From JAFDZO01 sp041859205 (GTDB taxonomy: Bacteria > Bacteroidota > Ignavibacteria > Tepidaquicellales > Tepidaquicellaceae): DNA of 8,625 nt. The notes under the pieces are model-generated. The model did no database searches. It was not told the DNA's origin and worked only from the letters and a program-made list of their open reading frames with translations. The stretch lies in assembly GCA_041859205.1 (NCBI GenBank), contig JBHEKU010000305.1:1-8625 (forward strand). Reading direction: 5' to 3'. Positions 1 to 7,579 of this stretch are shown here, piece after piece. How positions within the stretch are numbered: the first letter of the stretch is position 1; each line of letters opens with the position of its first letter. Both the position numbers and the translations under genes were made by a program.

Positions 1-902
1 ATCGCAATTGTAGCAAGAGGCGTGCTCAGTGCTTCTGCAAGGGCATTTGAAAATCCTTCCGATACAGAAGTGAATGCAAATATTTCACTTTTATGATATA
101 GTTTATCTATATCGGTTCTATTACCGGCAAATTCCACACTGTTTTCTAAATTTAATTCCGAAACTAATTTCTTTGCATTTTCAAGCAATGGACCTTCACC
201 TGCGAAAACAAGTTTCCAGTCTTTGTGGTCAATCTTTGAGAATATTTCGATTAATAATTCCTGCTGTTTTGTAGCAACAAATCTTCCAACATTTAAAATT
301 ATTTTTTCTTTTTGTTCTTCTTTCGGTGATAGTTTTCTTATGGGATTTGGTATGCTTATAATATTAGGATGTCTTAATCTTTCAGCTTCTATTTTTTTAG
401 CTGTTTCAGTTTGAACAATAATTCCTGTTGCACCGGGATACATTATATGCTTAAGTATATATTGAAATCCGCTTCCCGTTCTGTAAACGGAATGTTTTTT
501 AAAAGTCAATCTGCTGTTTATCTGAGGACTGTTTCTATCAGATAAAAACTTATTCATCTTTAAACCGGAAGATGCTAACATAACAAATGAATTATACTTT
601 GCCCCAAAACTTAAAAATGAATGGGGATTTAATTTTTTTAGAAGCCCTCTTAAATATTTTAATAATCGTATTGATAAAAGAATTTTATTTGCACCTTTAT
701 TGATAAACGGTGGTTCATGAATTATAACATTATCTGCTAGCCTATAAAATTTCGGTTGATTAGACAGAATAATTAGATGTATTGTAAGGTCTTGCTTAGC
801 AGATAATTCATTCGCCAATTCACTCATCACTCTTTCCATTCCCCCCGAATGTAGTGATGGTACAATCAAACAAATTACTTTTTTATCTGAATTAGTTTTC
901 AA
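1..902 (-). CDS. Family 4 glycosyltransferase (GT-B fold), C-terminus beyond window
   Basis: Three hundred codons are visible and the frame is still open at base 1, so the C-terminal end (typically 60-80 residues in this family) is missing. The N-terminal domain carries the glycine-rich acceptor-side loop H-S-G-G-M-E-R at residues 18-24. The C-terminal nucleotide-sugar domain begins near residue 199 with N-V-G-R-F (204-208). R207 and K212 sit where GT4 enzymes bind the donor diphosphate. G-E-G-P follows at 235-238, and S-E-G-F-S-N-A-L-A-E at 281-290 supplies the E-x7-E pair (E282, E290) diagnostic of GT4. The enzyme should add one sugar from a nucleotide donor to a growing lipid-linked oligosaccharide at the cytoplasmic membrane; the sugar cannot be told. 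No ATG fits before residue 22, inside the conserved loop. I chose TTG at 902, which has a purine-rich AGGGGG 11 bases upstream. A GTG at 938 is the only other in-frame choice, because a stop lies two codons before it. Confidence 0.85.
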   Translation of the reverse strand, partial: MKTNSDKKVICLIVPSLHSGGMERVMSELANELSAKQDLTIHLIILSNQPKFYRLADNVIIHEPPFINKGANKILLSIRLLKYLRGLLKKLNPHSFLSFGAKYNSFVMLASSGLKMNKFLSDRNSPQINSRLTFKKHSVYRTGSGFQYILKHIMYPGATGIIVQTETAKKIEAERLRHPNIISIPNPIRKLSPKEEQKEKIILNVGRFVATKQQELLIEIFSKIDHKDWKLVFAGEGPLLENAKKLVSELNLENSVEFAGNRTDIDKLYHKSEIFAFTSVSEGFSNALAEALSTPLATIA

Positions 903-913
903 CGATTTTATTT

Positions 914-919
914 CCCCCT
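914..919 (-). promoter_or_regulatory. Candidate ribosome binding site for the TTG-started glycosyltransferase
   Basis: The minus strand reads AGGGGG here, ending 11 bases before the TTG at 902. It is the main reason for preferring TTG over the GTG at 938, which would put this site inside the coding region. The spacing is slightly long and only part of the motif matches a canonical AGGAGG, so support is modest. Confidence 0.35.
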
Positions 920-1027
920 GAATTTGTAAATATGTCACGCCTTATCTGAAATTATATTTGTAAAGCATGGGTGTTTTAGTTTTGAATTTAAATTAAATGC
1001 TTGCGGTATAAATGAATTTATAGAGTT

Positions 1028-1054
1028 AAAAAATCAAATTGGGTGTCACCAATT
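1028..1054 (-). terminator. Weak intrinsic-terminator-like hairpin after the deacetylase-like gene
   Basis: Read on the minus strand, a perfect 6-bp stem (AATTGG pairing with CCAATT, loop TGACAC) is followed after three bases by a run of six T. It lies 66 bases beyond the stop of the deacetylase-like gene at 1120 and before the glycosyltransferase, the position expected for a terminator separating the two. The stem is short and has only two GC pairs, so leaky termination or chance is possible. The rest of the gap (903-1119) holds no gene. The minus strand reads TATAAT at 956-951, but no matching -35 element is visible upstream of it. Confidence 0.4.
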
Positions 1055-1119
1055 AGAAGATGTGAGTATTTTTAATTTAATTAATAGCAAAAGACTTGCC
1101 TCAAATTAATAAAAAATAA

Positions 1120-2232
1120 TCAGTGCTTACTTACTAAATCCATAAGTTCTACTGAAGTCATAAATTCTACATCCGGCCATTTTGCAACAATCTTTTTTAA
1201 AAGATTTTTCAAATGTGTAAGCCCGTTTTTTCGGTTTTCCGGTTCAACATTTCCGCAGAAATTAATTCTATGTGTACCAATATTTGCAGGTGCGTTCCAT
1301 TTGAAAGCGGTTTCAATCTGATTTAAACAGAACTGGCTCCAATCCATCGAGGGATTGTTAACCGGTTCAAACACACAATTTTTTACCATAAAAGTTATTC
1401 CGCTGGAATTTTTTTTCCCGGTATAATAGTATTTCCTTTTATACTTTCCTGAACCCAGGTGCTCACTGTGAAATCTTGCTGCATCCATATACTTTATTCC
1501 GTTCCTGCTTAAAGTTTCATGCAGCGAAGAACTGAACTTGGCAGCCGGAGGATTAAAATATTCCGCTCGGTAGCCAAAGACTTTTTCAAACTGATTTAAG
1601 CCGTCGGTAATTATATCTTTAAAACCCTCATTCTCTTTGAAATCATAGAAGTCGAATGCTGCTGTATACCCTATAGTAGGAAAAGGTTTAGAAGAAATGC
1701 TAGTGTATGAACGATTAGCAAAACATGCCATTACTTCTTTATCTTTTTGATTCAGAAGATGCATTAAAACTTTTAAGTTAAGATGTTCTCTTCCATGAAA
1801 CTGCGGGACTAATAATTTATTTGAGATGCCTTCTTTCCAAAGCGCGTGCACATTTTGATATCCCGGTAACTTACTATAAGTCTCCGGCAGAAGTTCATAA
1901 TGATATTCAGAATATCCCGACTCTATCATCTTTTCAAAATTAATATTTGCCGGAACAGAGTAAGCTGTAATTACAGCAGGGTTTCCATTTTTATCTTTAA
2001 CGGAATTAAGTGTATCATATAATGCAAGTAAATCTTCTTCATTTTCCAGTGAATCATATTTATCAAACGGAACAAAATTTTTCAGTCCTGCTTTATCTAA
2101 TCTTTCTCTTGCTTCTTTCGAAGCGACTCTGACATTTCCATAATCATCAGCAGAAATTACAACAATTTTTCGTTTTGTTTTCCAGCCTACAACATTTTTA
2201 ACATTTTGCGATATAATATTCTTAATACTCAT
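1120..2232 (-). CDS. Polysaccharide-deacetylase-like protein, full-length paralogue
   Basis: This 370-residue protein has the layout of a carbohydrate esterase 4 (NodB-type) metal-dependent deacetylase, though divergent. The beta-strand K-I-V-V-I-S-A leads into D29-D30, matching the catalytic and metal-binding Asp pair. H146-G-R-E-H150 reproduces the H-x3-H metal motif. A proline motif N-P-P follows at 227-229, and G-T-H-R-I-N at 319-324 may supply the late catalytic His (H321). Such enzymes remove N- or O-acetyl groups from sugars; the substrate here is unknown. The first 22 residues are basic and not hydrophobic, so no signal peptide is seen and a cytoplasmic location is likely. The start is the ATG at 2232, without a clear Shine-Dalgarno. 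It is a clear paralogue of the gene at 7576-8625: 32 of 60 residues match by eye in the ungapped C-terminal stretch from residue 310. A 268-base gap separates it from the asparagine synthetase gene. The family call is by motif only; activity is not assured. Confidence 0.65.
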   Translation of the reverse strand: MSIKNIISQNVKNVVGWKTKRKIVVISADDYGNVRVASKEARERLDKAGLKNFVPFDKYDSLENEEDLLALYDTLNSVKDKNGNPAVITAYSVPANINFEKMIESGYSEYHYELLPETYSKLPGYQNVHALWKEGISNKLLVPQFHGREHLNLKVLMHLLNQKDKEVMACFANRSYTSISSKPFPTIGYTAAFDFYDFKENEGFKDIITDGLNQFEKVFGYRAEYFNPPAAKFSSSLHETLSRNGIKYMDAARFHSEHLGSGKYKRKYYYTGKKNSSGITFMVKNCVFEPVNNPSMDWSQFCLNQIETAFKWNAPANIGTHRINFCGNVEPENRKNGLTHLKNLLKKIVAKWPDVEFMTSVELMDLVSKH

Positions 2233-2372
2233 TTCTGTATTACATTAGAAGTTTTAAATTTTACGTTACCTTAGTTGTATGTATGTATTATCATTTTGCA
2301 TTAGGAAAATTTTCATATAAGAATATATTAAAATCAGAATGAAAATATTTCAGGTAAGAGAAGAAATTATTA

Positions 2373-2408
2373 AACAATGAACGCTAAGTTTTTAGCTGTT
2401 CATTTGTT
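2373..2408 (-). repeat. Long imperfect inverted repeat (hairpin) in the 2233-2500 intergenic gap
   Basis: On the minus strand the arms pair over 15 bp in three blocks: AACA with TGTT, ATGAAC with GTTCAT, and GCTAA with TTAGC. The loop is AAAC, and there is one unpaired A between blocks on the 5' arm only. The downstream sequence is T-rich but interrupted (TAATAATTTC), so this may be a weak terminator for the upstream operon, an mRNA-end stabilising structure, or a small palindromic repeat. Next to it (2411-2447) GTTAG and CTAAC form a second inverted pair around a run of five G on the plus strand. No gene is visible in the remainder of the gap, and no convincing promoter was seen for the deacetylase-like gene that follows. 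Confidence 0.5.
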
Positions 2409-2500
2409 CCGTTAGCTTAGGGGGTATGCTTTAGCGGATGGACTAACAGTTCAATTAAATATTTTTATCAGCTCGCTTAAATTTGGTTTAACTAAAATTC

Positions 2501-4372
2501 TTATTCAAAGATTAATTTATCTTTGTAAATATCCAGCCATGCGACTAAAACTAAAGCCCGCCATAAAATCATATTGTGGTTCTTTACTTTATTCCTGTGT
2601 TCTTCCAATAATTCCAGCAGGTAATTTTTATTTAAAAAACCGTTATCACTTAGCGAATTGAATTTGGATTTTGCATATTCATATAAACTTGTTTGCAGCC
2701 ATGTACTTGTAGGAGTATTGAAACCCTGTTTTGGTGCATTTAGTATTTCATTTGGAATAATTCCTTGAAGACACTTTTTTAACAGATACTTGTTTATTCC
2801 TCTTTTGATTTTGTATTTCGCCGGTAAGGATAAGACATAGTCTGTCAAATTATTATCAAGGAAAGGAACCCTCGCCTCTATACTCATTAACATTGTTGCT
2901 TTGTCGACTTTTTCAAGATAAGTATGAGGCAATAATACTTCAAAATCAGTGTATAGCATTCTTTGAGCTAAATCTTCTCTTATGAATTGCTCATTTTTTT
3001 CTTCGTAAGTCTTAAAGGGACTCTGGAGTAACAATTTTTTTTGAACCTCTGAATTAAAAATTTTATCAGGCATGTCCATAGTTGTAGTTTGAGTCATCAG
3101 TAATGCCATTCGTAATGAATCGGACTTTTGCTCTAAAGTATATGCCATCCGCTTAGCTCGGTATCTTAAAAATTTATCGGGAAGTAATTTACTCAGTAAT
3201 ACTGAATTATATCTCCAAAAAGTTAAATTTCCCAAGAGCTTATATCTTCTGTACCCTGCAAACAATTCATCACCTCCATCTCCTTGTAATACTACTGTCA
3301 TATCATTACTGCATTGCTTGGCTAATAAGTACAGCGGAAAATTAGCTGAGTCTGCAAAAGGTTCATCATACTGAAACACTAATGATTCAAAATCTTCTAT
3401 TATATTATGTGATTCAACTTTTAGTTCATGGTGATTTGTATTGAATTTTTTCGCAACTGACTTTGCTTTTGCCAGTTCGCTTCCTTCACCAACATTAAAA
3501 TCGTATTCTACTGAATAAGTGTTAAGTTTTCCTGAAACATATTTTGAAGCAAAAGCGGTAATGGCACTTGAATCTATTCCTCCACTTAAAAATATTCCTA
3601 TTGGTACATCGCTTACAAGTTGAGTCTTTACTGCATTTTCAAGCAAGGATTTTGTTTTTGTTACAGATGTCTCTAACGTGTCTTCCGTATTTGGATGAAT
3701 TTGAGAAGAGATAGACCAGAATTCTTTTTTCTTGCTTGTGAAATTGTTTAAATCAATTGTTGTATATGAGCCGGGCGAAAGTTTGTTAAGGTTATTTATA
3801 AGTGTAGGATTTGAAAGTGTGTTTCCGTACCAAATATATTCAGATAAACATTGCAGATTTATTGAAAAGGAATCGAGCCATTTTAATATTACTTTTGCTT
3901 CAGATGCAAAAGCAATGAAGGAATCGTTTTCATAAACATAGAGCGGTTTTACTCCAAATCTGTCACGTGCCAGAGTTACTGAGTTATTTTTTTTATCGTG
4001 TAATGCAAAAGCAAAGATTCCATTCCATTCAGGTAATGAGTTCATTCCCTTTGCATCAATTGTTTTAAGTATAACTTCCGTATCAGAAGTTGTGTGTAAA
4101 TTGAAGTTATACTGATGCGCTAAATCTTTATAGTTATAAATTTCACCGTTATAGACAATAGCTTTGTCAGCCGATTCATTAAAGAACGGCTGATTTGAAC
4201 GTTTATCCAAATCTAAAATACTAAGTCTGTAATGAAATAATGCCACATTCTTATCATAGTATTCCCCGAAATTGTCGGGACCTCTATGCGACATTAGCTT
4301 AGTTGAATTTTTAAATTTAGTGAAATCGTAATTCTCTATATTTTTTACAATAAGTCCTGCTATTCCGCACAT
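2501..4372 (-). CDS. asnB: Asparagine synthetase (glutamine-hydrolysing) family amidotransferase
   Basis: The 623-residue protein has the full two-domain architecture of AsnB. The N-terminal class II glutaminase domain starts with M-C-G-I-A-G, so Cys2 is free as the nucleophile after Met removal. Its glutamine pocket shows S-H-R-G-P-D (28-33), Y-N-G-E-I-Y-N (74-80) and S-D-T-E (96-99). The synthetase domain has the ATP PP-loop S-G-G-I-D-S-S (263-269) and G-D-G-G-D-E-L-F-A-G-Y-R-R-Y (364-377). All key residues are present, so it should move ammonia from glutamine to an ATP-activated carboxylate. Housekeeping AsnB makes asparagine. Inside a polysaccharide locus and directly after a uronate epimerase, amidation of a uronic acid on the glycan is an equally good inference. 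The ATG at 4372 is set by the invariant Cys2. It lies 37 bases after the epimerase stop with no terminator between, so the two are probably co-transcribed. Confidence 0.92.
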   Translation of the reverse strand: MCGIAGLIVKNIENYDFTKFKNSTKLMSHRGPDNFGEYYDKNVALFHYRLSILDLDKRSNQPFFNESADKAIVYNGEIYNYKDLAHQYNFNLHTTSDTEVILKTIDAKGMNSLPEWNGIFAFALHDKKNNSVTLARDRFGVKPLYVYENDSFIAFASEAKVILKWLDSFSINLQCLSEYIWYGNTLSNPTLINNLNKLSPGSYTTIDLNNFTSKKKEFWSISSQIHPNTEDTLETSVTKTKSLLENAVKTQLVSDVPIGIFLSGGIDSSAITAFASKYVSGKLNTYSVEYDFNVGEGSELAKAKSVAKKFNTNHHELKVESHNIIEDFESLVFQYDEPFADSANFPLYLLAKQCSNDMTVVLQGDGGDELFAGYRRYKLLGNLTFWRYNSVLLSKLLPDKFLRYRAKRMAYTLEQKSDSLRMALLMTQTTTMDMPDKIFNSEVQKKLLLQSPFKTYEEKNEQFIREDLAQRMLYTDFEVLLPHTYLEKVDKATMLMSIEARVPFLDNNLTDYVLSLPAKYKIKRGINKYLLKKCLQGIIPNEILNAPKQGFNTPTSTWLQTSLYEYAKSKFNSLSDNGFLNKNYLLELLEEHRNKVKNHNMILWRALVLVAWLDIYKDKLIFE

Positions 4373-4409
4373 ATCAATATAAAATATAGGGGGTTATTTC
4401 TTTGAAATA

Positions 4410-5435
4410 TCATTTGGTATTGTAATATTCTTTGAACCAGTTTACGTATTTTTTAATACCTTCATCTATATCAGTTATTGGCTTATAACCAACTGCCGAA
4501 CTTAATGCATCAATATCAGCATAAGTTTTGTAAACATCACCCTGCTGCATAGGTAAAAGTTCTTTTTTAGCTGTTTTACCGGTATATTTTTCTATTGTAG
4601 ATATGAATTCCAATAAATGAGCAGGTTTATTATTTCCAATGTTATAAAGTGCATAACCGGTCTTATCGTTCTGCTCGACAACTCTCGTTATACCATCGAT
4701 AATATCATCTATATACGTAAAATCTCTGTAAAGTTCACCATTATTAAAAACCTTAATCGGCGTTTCATCCATTACTGACTTCGTGAATAAATACGCAGCC
4801 ATATCAGGTCTGCCCCACGGACCGTAAACAGTGAAAAATCTTAACCCGGTAGTGGGTAATTTATGAATATGACTATAAGAATGAGCCATAAGCTCATTGC
4901 TTTTTTTTGTTGCAGCATACATACTGATAGGGAAGTCAACCGAATCTGTTTCAGAGAACGGTACCTTTTCATTGTTTCCGTAAACTGAAGAACTGGATGC
5001 ATAAATTAAATGATTAACCTTATTATTTTTAGAACACTCAAGAATGTTAAAAAAACCTATTATATTCGACTGAATATAAACTTCGGGTGATTCAATAGAA
5101 TATCGAACACCAGCTTGTGCAGCAAGATGAACGACAATATCAAATTTTTCTTTTTTAAACAATTCCGAAAGGCGATCCATTTCAATTAAATCCATTTTTA
5201 TGTATTTGAAATGTGGTATGACTTCGCTTTGCAATGAAGATTGATTTTTAGAATTTACATCAATTTTCACTCCAAGCTGTTTAAGTCTGTCATACTTTAG
5301 CTGTGGGTCATAATATTCATTCAGATTATCTATACCTGTAATATCAAAATTGTTTTGCGCTAATTTTTTTACTAAATGAAAACCAATGAAACCGGCTGCT
5401 CCGGTAATCAATACTTTTTTATTCTTAACCTGCAT
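4410..5435 (-). CDS. NAD-dependent sugar-nucleotide epimerase, UDP-glucuronate 4-epimerase type
   Basis: This is an extended short-chain dehydrogenase/reductase of 341 residues. The NAD-binding Rossmann motif G-A-A-G-F-I-G is at 12-18. H-L-A-A-Q-A-G-V-R-Y-S at 103-113, the Ser run at 147-150 and the Y173-x3-K177 catalytic pair complete the active site. R-F-F-T-V-Y-G-P-W-G-R-P-D-M (199-212), together with D-N-L-N-x-Y-Y-D near residue 36, is typical of UDP-glucuronate 4-epimerases (CapI/LpsL/GAE group) rather than plain GalE. It would interconvert UDP-glucuronate and UDP-galacturonate in the cytoplasm. The segment around residues 55-75 is longer than in some homologues. Its ATG follows the ATP-grasp stop directly (TAAATG), which implies coupled translation. 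The specific substrate is inferred from motifs; another UDP-sugar epimerase remains possible. Confidence 0.85.
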   Translation of the reverse strand: MQVKNKKVLITGAAGFIGFHLVKKLAQNNFDITGIDNLNEYYDPQLKYDRLKQLGVKIDVNSKNQSSLQSEVIPHFKYIKMDLIEMDRLSELFKKEKFDIVVHLAAQAGVRYSIESPEVYIQSNIIGFFNILECSKNNKVNHLIYASSSSVYGNNEKVPFSETDSVDFPISMYAATKKSNELMAHSYSHIHKLPTTGLRFFTVYGPWGRPDMAAYLFTKSVMDETPIKVFNNGELYRDFTYIDDIIDGITRVVEQNDKTGYALYNIGNNKPAHLLEFISTIEKYTGKTAKKELLPMQQGDVYKTYADIDALSSAVGYKPITDIDEGIKKYVNWFKEYYNTK

Positions 5436-6458
5436 TTATAATTTACTTCCGATTTGTTTTGTGATTAGATCAACCATCCAGTGCTGAGGATTGAATGACC
5501 CTTCGTGCCAGTTCAAATTTTTATCCCAATATCCGGGACAATTATAGTAAGGCTCCTTTGTGTAGCCGTAGCTTATCTCAACAATAAGCGGTTTGTTATC
5601 TTTAAATACATAATCTATAACCAAACACTGACTGTTTAATTTTTTATTCAAGTCAAGTGAAAGTTTTATAGTATCAATATTGAAAAGTGCTTTTTCAAAT
5701 AAAATATTTCCGCTTCCCGATGCGCGGAAATCGTTTTCTCGTACCATCCGTTTTATTGCAAAAGCTTTTTCATCTATAACTATTACTCTGATATCGTGAT
5801 CGTTGTTTGGGATAAACTCCTGAAAATAAATATAGCCTTTTTCCCTTCCTGCAGTTTTATCAAAGTCTGTCGTATAACCTAATCTTACAACTCCTTTTGC
5901 AACATCTTTCAAACTTGTTTTTCCCAGTCTGTACTTTCGGACTCTTTCCTTTAAATTTGAGAGCGCCTCATATTGTTTAAACCCTGAACCGAAAGCCTGA
6001 TTTACAACATTTATAGCTTCAGACTTATTTTTAATTAACCGTACATTCTGAGAACCTGCTCCTTTTCGGAGTTTAAAGACTTTGGGAAATGTAGTCTCAT
6101 TCAACCACTTCATTGCATCACTCTTATTATAAAAAACAAAAGTAGGTACCATTTGAGCATCAACAGCTTCAAGTAAATATTTCTGCCCGACTTTATCATC
6201 GAAATGCCACATTGTTTTGAAATCGGGAAAAACACTCTTACCTGCTGTTTCAAGTGAATACATTAGCTGTTTGCCGAATAAAAAATCTTTAGGATTATTA
6301 TGACTAAAGTGCCAGAGCAATCCGTCGCAATCAGATAGATCTTCAATTATGTTATCATCATAGCAGTTTACAAGCTTGTAAGGAATTTTGCTGCTCTCGC
6401 AGTATTTTATCCAGTCGTCGCTGAACGTACCTTTAGTATGATGTATCGCTATTTTCAA
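5436..6458 (-). CDS. ATP-grasp (RimK-like) carboxylate-amine ligase, substrate unknown
   Basis: The 340-residue protein shows an ATP-grasp layout. A pre-ATP-grasp alpha/beta domain covers roughly residues 1-90. The nucleotide-binding lysine follows in F-P-K-V-F-K-L-R-K-G-A-G-S (124-136). A hinge-like Q-E-F-I-P-N-N is at 213-219, D-I-R-V at 222-225, and E-N-D-F-R-A-S-G-S-G at 241-250 resembles the Arg/Gly substrate loop of RimK and glutathione synthetase relatives. The metal-binding acid is probably E294 in L-I-V-E-I-S-Y-G-Y. Such enzymes join a carboxylate, activated as an acylphosphate, to an amine. A strongly basic stretch (about 168-193) lies between the ATP-binding strands. The start is TTG at 6458, overlapping the CapA-like stop as TTGA, with AAGGA and AGGA upstream; the protein's first beta-strand (K-I-A-I) begins immediately after. 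It is coupled to the CapA-like gene before it and abuts the epimerase after it. I do not recognise a named function. Confidence 0.75.
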   Translation of the reverse strand: MKIAIHHTKGTFSDDWIKYCESSKIPYKLVNCYDDNIIEDLSDCDGLLWHFSHNNPKDFLFGKQLMYSLETAGKSVFPDFKTMWHFDDKVGQKYLLEAVDAQMVPTFVFYNKSDAMKWLNETTFPKVFKLRKGAGSQNVRLIKNKSEAINVVNQAFGSGFKQYEALSNLKERVRKYRLGKTSLKDVAKGVVRLGYTTDFDKTAGREKGYIYFQEFIPNNDHDIRVIVIDEKAFAIKRMVRENDFRASGSGNILFEKALFNIDTIKLSLDLNKKLNSQCLVIDYVFKDNKPLIVEISYGYTKEPYYNCPGYWDKNLNWHEGSFNPQHWMVDLITKQIGSKL

Positions 6459-7579
6459 TTTCCTAAAATCCTTAAAATTACATCCCTATGAGACTCACAT
6501 CTTATAAGATTTAAATATAACAATCTTTTTCTTTTATTTAAAAATGAGGGTAATAGTTTGTACCTGTGCATAATGTGTAAAATTCTTTGTGTATAAGGCT
6601 CTAAATAGTGGGAATACATTTTCTTTTTCTTCTCAACATACTTTTGAAATTCTTTTTCCAGTAAGGAATCGTCTGCGATAATTAAATTGAATTTTTTTAA
6701 TTCATCTTCAAATATTCTTTTTTCATCATTATTTAATAAATGAATTCCGTTCATTTCTTCTTTATTCTGATAAAAGGGAATTAACTCAAAAGATGCTTTG
6801 GAACCCTCTAAGTTCAGTTGAACAGCGAGACCTTTTGTCCATAAATTATCTTTTCTTCTGTGATAGTCAAATAGAAAATTACCGAGTCCGTAAAATATTA
6901 ATGTTCCATTGTAATTTTCATAACCGCTTACACAGTGAGTATGATGCGCTATTACTGCATCTGCTCCGCAATCTGCAAAAAAACGTAAAGTTTCTTTTAC
7001 GCGCGGGCTTGGTAAAGGGTGCATTTCATTACCGCCATGAAAAACTACTATAAGATAATCTGCTTCTTTCCTAGCACTTTTTATATCGTTGAAATTTGAG
7101 ACGAGAGATAACGGATTTGCCCCGGGATAATCTCCATGAGTATTTGAAAATTCGTTCTCGGCAAAATTCAAGATACAGATTTTTTTCCCGTTAATTTCAT
7201 TTATAAATGGTTTCCTTGCATCGGTAAGATTCTTACCTACACCGACATAGCTGATATTATTTTCATCACATAATTTTATAGTGGAGTTCAGACCTTGTGC
7301 CTGCTGGTCCATTATGTGATTATTTGCCATTGTAACAAGATGAAAACCGCCGTGTTTCAGGACTTCAATTGTTGAAGTAGGAGCTTTAAGTGCAGGACCT
7401 GTCTTTGCTCTGCTGACATCAGTATCTATTAAAGGACATTCAAGATTAGTAACCGCTAAATCTGCTGCTTTTAAAACAGGCATAAAATCATTATATATTG
7501 CATCGAAGTTTTTTTGCACAGCTAACTCCTGCGTTTTTCCAATAGGACAAAAATCTCCTGTAATAAGTATCTTTATCAT
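6455..7579 (-). CDS. CapA/PGA_cap-family metallophosphoesterase-like protein
   Basis: A calcineurin-like metallophosphoesterase fold of the poly-gamma-glutamate capsule protein CapA family, 374 residues. Motifs in order: G8-D9 near the start, N-L-E-C-P-L (45-50), A-N-N-H (85-88), H-G-G-N-E (181-185), H-H-T-H (212-215) followed by G-Y-E, and G-L-G-N-F-L-F-D (231-238). The metal-ligand set (Asp9, Glu47, Asn87-His88, His181, His213, His215) looks complete. The protein opens straight into the first beta-strand, so the membrane anchor of Bacillus CapA is absent and it is probably cytoplasmic. A roughly 100-residue C-terminal extension (275-374) is helical in character and rich in Lys and Arg, particularly after residue 337. 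No CapB ligase or CapC is visible. Its ATG at 7579 overlaps the upstream stop (ATGA), and its own stop overlaps the TTG of the ATP-grasp gene. The family call is firm; the reaction is not known. Confidence 0.85.
   Translation of the reverse strand: MIKILITGDFCPIGKTQELAVQKNFDAIYNDFMPVLKAADLAVTNLECPLIDTDVSRAKTGPALKAPTSTIEVLKHGGFHLVTMANNHIMDQQAQGLNSTIKLCDENNISYVGVGKNLTDARKPFINEINGKKICILNFAENEFSNTHGDYPGANPLSLVSNFNDIKSARKEADYLIVVFHGGNEMHPLPSPRVKETLRFFADCGADAVIAHHTHCVSGYENYNGTLIFYGLGNFLFDYHRRKDNLWTKGLAVQLNLEGSKASFELIPFYQNKEEMNGIHLLNNDEKRIFEDELKKFNLIIADDSLLEKEFQKYVEKKKKMYSHYLEPYTQRILHIMHRYKLLPSFLNKRKRLLYLNLIRCESHRDVILRILGN

Noticed and set aside
74..414. Two overlapping plus-strand open frames (74-274 and 223-414).
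   Set aside because: They are antisense to the glycosyltransferase, whose minus-strand frame is continuous and carries GT4 motifs. Their translations show no recognisable domain.
951..956. Promoter -10 element (TATAAT on the minus strand) for the glycosyltransferase.
   Set aside because: The hexamer is exact, but no -35 element or Bacteroidota-type TTTG element is found at the right spacing, and such matches arise by chance in AT-rich gaps.
2373..2408. Integron attC site, because the hairpin has extrahelical bases on one arm.
   Set aside because: The flanks lack proper RYYYAAC and GTTRRRY core sites, and no integrase or cassette-like array is present.
3732..3935. Plus-strand open frame of 67 codons.
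   Set aside because: It lies antisense inside asnB, where the AsnB frame is intact and conserved; no start context or domain supports it.
2501..4372. AsnB homologue as a lasso-peptide macrolactam synthetase.
   Set aside because: The glutaminase Cys2 and pocket are intact, and no precursor peptide, protease or leader-binding gene is nearby; the context is polysaccharide synthesis.
6793..7053. Plus-strand open frame of 86 codons.
   Set aside because: It is antisense to the metal-binding core of the CapA-like gene and shows no protein-family features.
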